Shown piece after piece: positions 32,942 to 36,750 of a stretch of 36,750 nucleotides of DNA. How positions within the stretch are numbered: the stretch's first letter is position 1; every line of letters begins with the position of its first letter. Below the pieces are notes generated by a model. The model had not been told where the DNA came from. It saw only the letters and a list, made by a program, of their open reading frames with translations, and did no database searches. This DNA is from Olleya aquimaris (GTDB lineage: Bacteria > Bacteroidota > Bacteroidia > Flavobacteriales > Flavobacteriaceae), in contig NZ_QLLO01000013.1 in assembly GCF_003259525.1 (NCBI RefSeq), positions 1 through 36,750 on the forward strand, read 5' to 3'. Both the position numbers and the translations under genes were made by a program.

Positions 32942-35900
32942 ATGAAGAAGTTTTTACTAGCACTCTTATTTTTAAATACTTTTATCACCTTTTCTCAAGA
33001 TGTAATAATGCAAACAACTACTGTTAGTCAGTGTGGTGGTGTGTTTTACGATTCTGGAGGAGCTTCTGATTTCTATTCAGATAATGAAAACTTTATCTTA
33101 ACTATTTGTCCTGATACACCAGGTCAACAAGTGCAATTAAACTTTACTGCATTTAGTACTCAAATAGATGCAGATATTATGACTATTTATGATGGTGACG
33201 ATACTACTGCTAATGCATTTGGAACGTATTCTGGTGGAGGTGCAGCAGCAAATCCTGGAATGTTTTCTGCAACACCAAATAACCCAACTGGATGTTTAAC
33301 TATAGAGTTTGTATCTGATGCAGCGGGAAACACTAGTGGTTGGGCTGCAGATATTTCATGTTATGAACCTTGTCAGACTATTGTCTCTCAATTAGATACT
33401 GCATCTCCTGCTCCAAATGGAGATGGGTACATTAGAGTGTGTCCTAATGAAGAAATTATTTTAAATGGTAGTGCAACATTTTCTGTAGATGGCACAGGCG
33501 CATCTTACGAGTGGGATTTAGGAGATGGTAATTTTATTAGTGGTCAATCTGCAACATTTTCTTATCCAACACCAGGTGTTTATATTGTAAATTTAAATGT
33601 AACTGACACCAATACAGATCCAGGTCCTGACGGTTGTACCAATGATAATTTAATCAATCAAGTTATACAAGTAGGTACAGAGCCTGATTTTGCAGGTACA
33701 CAAGCAGTAGATAGTGTGATTTGTTTTGGAGATTCAACAACCATTAATGGAGTAGTAACTCCTACTGAATTTTTAAATGATTGTACACCTCCTGTAAGTG
33801 GTACTACTTTTTTACCTGATGGTAATGGTGCAACATATGAAACTTCTGTAACAGTAGATTGTTATGACACTAGTCAAACACTAACTGATATTAACCAAAT
33901 TGTAGCAATTTGTGTTAATATGGAGCATTCATTTTTAGGTGATTTAGATATTAATATAATTAGTCCAACAGGACAAGTAGCTGTATTAAAAGGATTTCCT
34001 GGTGGTGGTGGAATCTATTTAGGAGGTGCCAATGATGACGGATCAAATACTCCAGGTGTTGGTGCTGAGTATTGTTTTTCTACTACAGGAACTGTAACTC
34101 TTGAAAATGGCCCTACTATTACCGCAGGTTCTAATCCACCTAATAATTCAATTACTCCAGGAACATATTTACCTGAAGGCGGATTTGGACCTTTATTAGG
34201 TAGTCCTTTAAATGGAGATTGGACCATTCAAATAATTGACAACTGGACGATTGATAATGGTTATATATTTTCGTGGAGCATTGAGTTTGACCCAAATTTA
34301 CAGCCACCTGAATTATCATTTACTCCTGTAACTGTTACTGAAGGTTGGGATGCAGATTCTGCTATTGTAAGCACATCAGGAAATGATATAACCGTACAAC
34401 CTGCTACTGCTGGAACACATTGTTTTACTTACAGAACTACAGATGATTTTGGTTGCGAATATACAGAAGTAGTTTGTATAGACGTATTACCAGAAATTGA
34501 TAATGGTTTACCAAACGATTTATTTTTATGTAATCCAGGTGCGCCACCTTATATTTTTGATTTAACTCAAAATGATGCTACTATTACTGCTCCATCTACC
34601 ATACCAGGCGATTTAATAATTACTTATCATGAAACTCAAGCAGATGCAGATAACGATACAGCACCAATAGCTACACCAGCTAATTACACTTCATCAGCAG
34701 TGTTAGGAGTCCCTCAAACCATATATGTAAGAGTTGAATATTTAAATTCTGGGTGTTTTGAAACAGAAACTTTTACTTTAAATATTACAACGCAACCAAC
34801 AATAAACCCTGCTCCAGATATGGAGACTTGTGATGACCCATCAAACGATGGATTTGAACCATTTGATTTGGAATCTCAAAATTTAGCTATTTTAGGGACG
34901 CAATCTCCTGCTAACTTTTTAGTTACTTATCATTTAAGCTTTGCTGATGCAGATATGGGAGTAGGAGCGTTAGTTAGTCCTTATACCAATACGGTAAATC
35001 CACAACCAATTTACGTAAGAGTTCAAGTAATAAATGATGCAGCTTGTTACGTCGCATCTCCACTACCAGTCTTTGATTTAATAGTTAATTTAAATGATGA
35101 TTCATCGTTTACAATGACGCCTAATTGTTCTGGAGGAACAGTTAGTGGAGTGGTTACTCCAGGTGGTACGTTTTCTTTTAATCCAGTTCCATCCGATGGT
35201 GCTACCATTGATTCAGTAACTGGAGATGTTACTAATGGTGTCTCTGGAGCTAGTTATACTATTGAATATACAACTTCTGGAATTTGTCCAACGACTACTA
35301 CTCAAGGTCTAACTGTACAAACTACAGACGACCCTTCTTTTACATTACAACCAACATGTGATGGAGGTATAGTAGACACAATAGCAACACCAGGCGGAAC
35401 TTTTACATTTAACCCAGTGCCTACAGATTCTGCAGTTTTAGATTCTACAACTGGTACCATTACAAATGGTACTTCAGGTGCAACTTATACCCTAGAATAT
35501 ACTACCAGTGGAACTTGCCCATCTAGTAGCACACAATCTGTTACAGTTTTTGCAGCAGAAGATGCTACGTTTTCTGTAATTGAAAATTGTGATGGTGCAA
35601 CTATGAATGTCATTGGAGATATGGGAGGAACATTTGTGTTTAATCCTGTGCCGACAGATGGTGCAACTATAGATGCAACAACAGGAGAAGTGACAAACGG
35701 AACTTCTGGTACTACCTATACTGTAGAATATACAACTTCAGGTCCTTGTCCAGAAAATAGTTTCCAAAACGTTACAGTTTTAAATCAAGATGATCCTTCA
35801 TTTACCGTTCAAGCTAATTGTGATGGAGGTATAGTAGATTCTGTTGTCACTCCTGGCGGAACTTTTGCATTTAACCCAGCAGTAACAGATGCAGCGGTAA

Positions 35901-36750
35901 TTGATGTCAATACAGGTACAGTAACATCTGCGACTCCAGGTGCAAGTTATACCATTGAATACACTACAGCAGGAGCTTGTATAGGAACAAGTACTCAAAT
36001 TTTAGATGTACTTACTGCTGATGATTCCTCTTTTACTTATACACCAACATGTGATGGAGGTATAGTAGATACAGTAGCAACACCAGGTGGAACATTTACA
36101 TTTAATACACCACCAGCAGATGCAGCAGTTTTAGACGCTTCATCTGGTTTAATAACAGGAGGAAACCCAAACTCAACTTATAGTGTAGATTACACGACTA
36201 ATGGACCATGTCCAACAACGACTAATCAATCAGTAACAGTATATCCAGAACCTGTTGCTGTTGCTGCTTCACCTTTAGAAGTTTGCGACGACAATACCCC
36301 AGACGGTTTCACTGCAATAGATTTAAGCATCAAAAACAATGAGATCAGTGGAGGCAATCCAGCGTATGCAGTAACGTATTATCTAACCCAAATGGATGCA
36401 GATATGGAAGTCAATCCATTACCAATACCTTACACAAATATTAGTAATCCACAAATCATTTTTGTACGCGTAGAGGATGTTAATACAAGCTGTTACACAA
36501 CCACAACCTTACAATTAGATGTCGAGCAAGCACCAGTAGCCTTTACACCAACACCATTAGAGTTTTGCGATCCAGACAGTGATGGTTTTGGCGTATTTAC
36601 ATTAACCGATGCGGAAGCCGAAATCACAGGAGGCGCACCAGGCTTAACAGTAACGTATCACGAAACACCAAGTGATGCCCAAAACAATGTCAATGCACTA
36701 GTTAGTCCATATAACAACATAGTGGTAGATATGCAAACCATTTATGTACG
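32942..36750 (+). CDS. Giant repetitive secreted protein with CUB, PKD and P domains (partial, no stop in window)
   Basis: The frame is open from ATG 32942 to the window end, giving at least 1269 residues. It has a signal peptide (cleavage about residue 18, TFS-QD), a CUB-like domain (about 31-140), a PKD domain (about 165-228, YEWDLGDG), and a proprotein-convertase P domain (about 298-450: LGDLDINIISPTGQ, LNGDWTIQIID). Two modules of about 95 residues follow (520-717; YHETQADADN, QTIYVRVEYL), then five tandem 77-residue repeats (719-1103), and two more modules of the first type. Such proteins in Flavobacteriaceae usually end in a type B type-IX-secretion sorting domain, which would lie beyond the window. 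A role as a large adhesin or surface filament is inferred from architecture. Confidence 0.88.
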   Translation, partial: MKKFLLALLFLNTFITFSQDVIMQTTTVSQCGGVFYDSGGASDFYSDNENFILTICPDTPGQQVQLNFTAFSTQIDADIMTIYDGDDTTANAFGTYSGGGAAANPGMFSATPNNPTGCLTIEFVSDAAGNTSGWAADISCYEPCQTIVSQLDTASPAPNGDGYIRVCPNEEIILNGSATFSVDGTGASYEWDLGDGNFISGQSATFSYPTPGVYIVNLNVTDTNTDPGPDGCTNDNLINQVIQVGTEPDFAGTQAVDSVICFGDSTTINGVVTPTEFLNDCTPPVSGTTFLPDGNGATYETSVTVDCYDTSQTLTDINQIVAICVNMEHSFLGDLDINIISPTGQVAVLKGFPGGGGIYLGGANDDGSNTPGVGAEYCFSTTGTVTLENGPTITAGSNPPNNSITPGTYLPEGGFGPLLGSPLNGDWTIQIIDNWTIDNGYIFSWSIEFDPNLQPPELSFTPVTVTEGWDADSAIVSTSGNDITVQPATAGTHCFTYRTTDDFGCEYTEVVCIDVLPEIDNGLPNDLFLCNPGAPPYIFDLTQNDATITAPSTIPGDLIITYHETQADADNDTAPIATPANYTSSAVLGVPQTIYVRVEYLNSGCFETETFTLNITTQPTINPAPDMETCDDPSNDGFEPFDLESQNLAILGTQSPANFLVTYHLSFADADMGVGALVSPYTNTVNPQPIYVRVQVINDAACYVASPLPVFDLIVNLNDDSSFTMTPNCSGGTVSGVVTPGGTFSFNPVPSDGATIDSVTGDVTNGVSGASYTIEYTTSGICPTTTTQGLTVQTTDDPSFTLQPTCDGGIVDTIATPGGTFTFNPVPTDSAVLDSTTGTITNGTSGATYTLEYTTSGTCPSSSTQSVTVFAAEDATFSVIENCDGATMNVIGDMGGTFVFNPVPTDGATIDATTGEVTNGTSGTTYTVEYTTSGPCPENSFQNVTVLNQDDPSFTVQANCDGGIVDSVVTPGGTFAFNPAVTDAAVIDVNTGTVTSATPGASYTIEYTTAGACIGTSTQILDVLTADDSSFTYTPTCDGGIVDTVATPGGTFTFNTPPADAAVLDASSGLITGGNPNSTYSVDYTTNGPCPTTTNQSVTVYPEPVAVAASPLEVCDDNTPDGFTAIDLSIKNNEISGGNPAYAVTYYLTQMDADMEVNPLPIPYTNISNPQIIFVRVEDVNTSCYTTTTLQLDVEQAPVAFTPTPLEFCDPDSDGFGVFTLTDAEAEITGGAPGLTVTYHETPSDAQNNVNALVSPYNNIVVDMQTIYV
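35096..36250 (+). repeat. Five tandem 231-bp coding repeats
   Basis: Units begin at 35096, 35327, 35558, 35789 and 36020, each exactly 231 bp (77 codons). Each starts with Asp/Glu-Asp-x-(Ser/Thr)-Phe and contains CxGG, GGTF.FN, and YT(V/I/L)(E/D)YTT.G.C. Units 2 and 5 are the most similar at DNA level, for example both have TGTGATGGAGGTATAGTAGA. The period is uninterrupted across all five. Confidence 0.85.

Noticed and set aside
34015-35998. Minus-strand open frames at 34015-34227 and 35798-35998
   Set aside because: They lie opposite the long plus-strand secreted-protein gene, have no start context or family resemblance, and arise from its repetitive composition.
35096-36250. CRISPR-like array
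   Set aside because: The repeats are 231 bp, contiguous, in one reading frame and encode a conserved protein unit; there are no spacers.

Overview
The window looks like chromosome from a low-GC member of the Flavobacteriaceae (Bacteroidota). The evidence is the gene content (fused SecDF, LDH-like malate dehydrogenase, FecR/TonB-receptor signalling, STN domain, Cys-anchored lipoproteins, a long CUB/PKD/P-domain adhesin of the kind usually exported by the type IX secretion system), AT-rich intergenic DNA, and several good matches to the Bacteroidota vegetative promoter (TTG-N19/20-TAnnTTTG) with no Shine-Dalgarno sequences. The genus cannot be decided from the sequence. I saw no rRNA, tRNA, CRISPR array, transposase or prophage gene.

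Layout. 1-5.8 kb: the start of a partial minus-strand gene, then a cell-surface-signalling locus. On the minus strand this is an ECF sigma factor, a FecR-type anti-sigma factor and an STN-domain TonB-dependent receptor; divergent from it is a large acidic, probably surface-exposed lipoprotein. 5.9-8.7 kb: ffh and folD, separated by a four-helix-bundle (S23-like) gene bracketed by inverted repeats. 8.7-14.3 kb: a YwaF-like membrane protein converging on a minus-strand run (HerA/YjgR-like ATPase, lipoprotein, cupin, alpha/beta hydrolase, rluF, VOC protein, small membrane protein). 14.3-18.5 kb: queE, asnB and a convergent hybrid histidine kinase. 18.8-27.6 kb: gyrB, a DUF6588-like outer-membrane protein, mdh, a DUF4412-like protein, a small exported protein and secDF. 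27.6-32.2 kb: a structured intergenic repeat, a tiny Cys-containing membrane protein, then the minus-strand genes DUF192, lgt, yidD, cysS and folE. 32.3-36.75 kb: a small secreted protein followed by a very long repetitive secreted protein that runs off the window.

The most interesting feature joins the two ends of the window. The sequence GGTAGGAA, then exactly 15 nt, then TGTT(A/T)TAT occurs before fecR, before the acidic lipoprotein, and about 28 kb away before the secreted-protein pair at 32.4 kb. Its GGAA core and spacing resemble an ECF sigma-factor promoter. The lipoprotein and the giant secreted protein also share an approximately 90-residue module. The inference is that the sigma factor/FecR/receptor trio controls a small surface regulon that includes the lipoprotein and the adhesin-like operon. 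This is testable, but the sequence does not prove it.

Other points worth following are a vegetative promoter followed at once by a terminator-like hairpin in the gyrB leader, a 16-bp perfect inverted repeat ending directly at the start codon of the DUF4412-like gene, a terminator whose T-run abuts a start codon, and a five-unit 231-bp tandem repeat inside the giant secreted protein.
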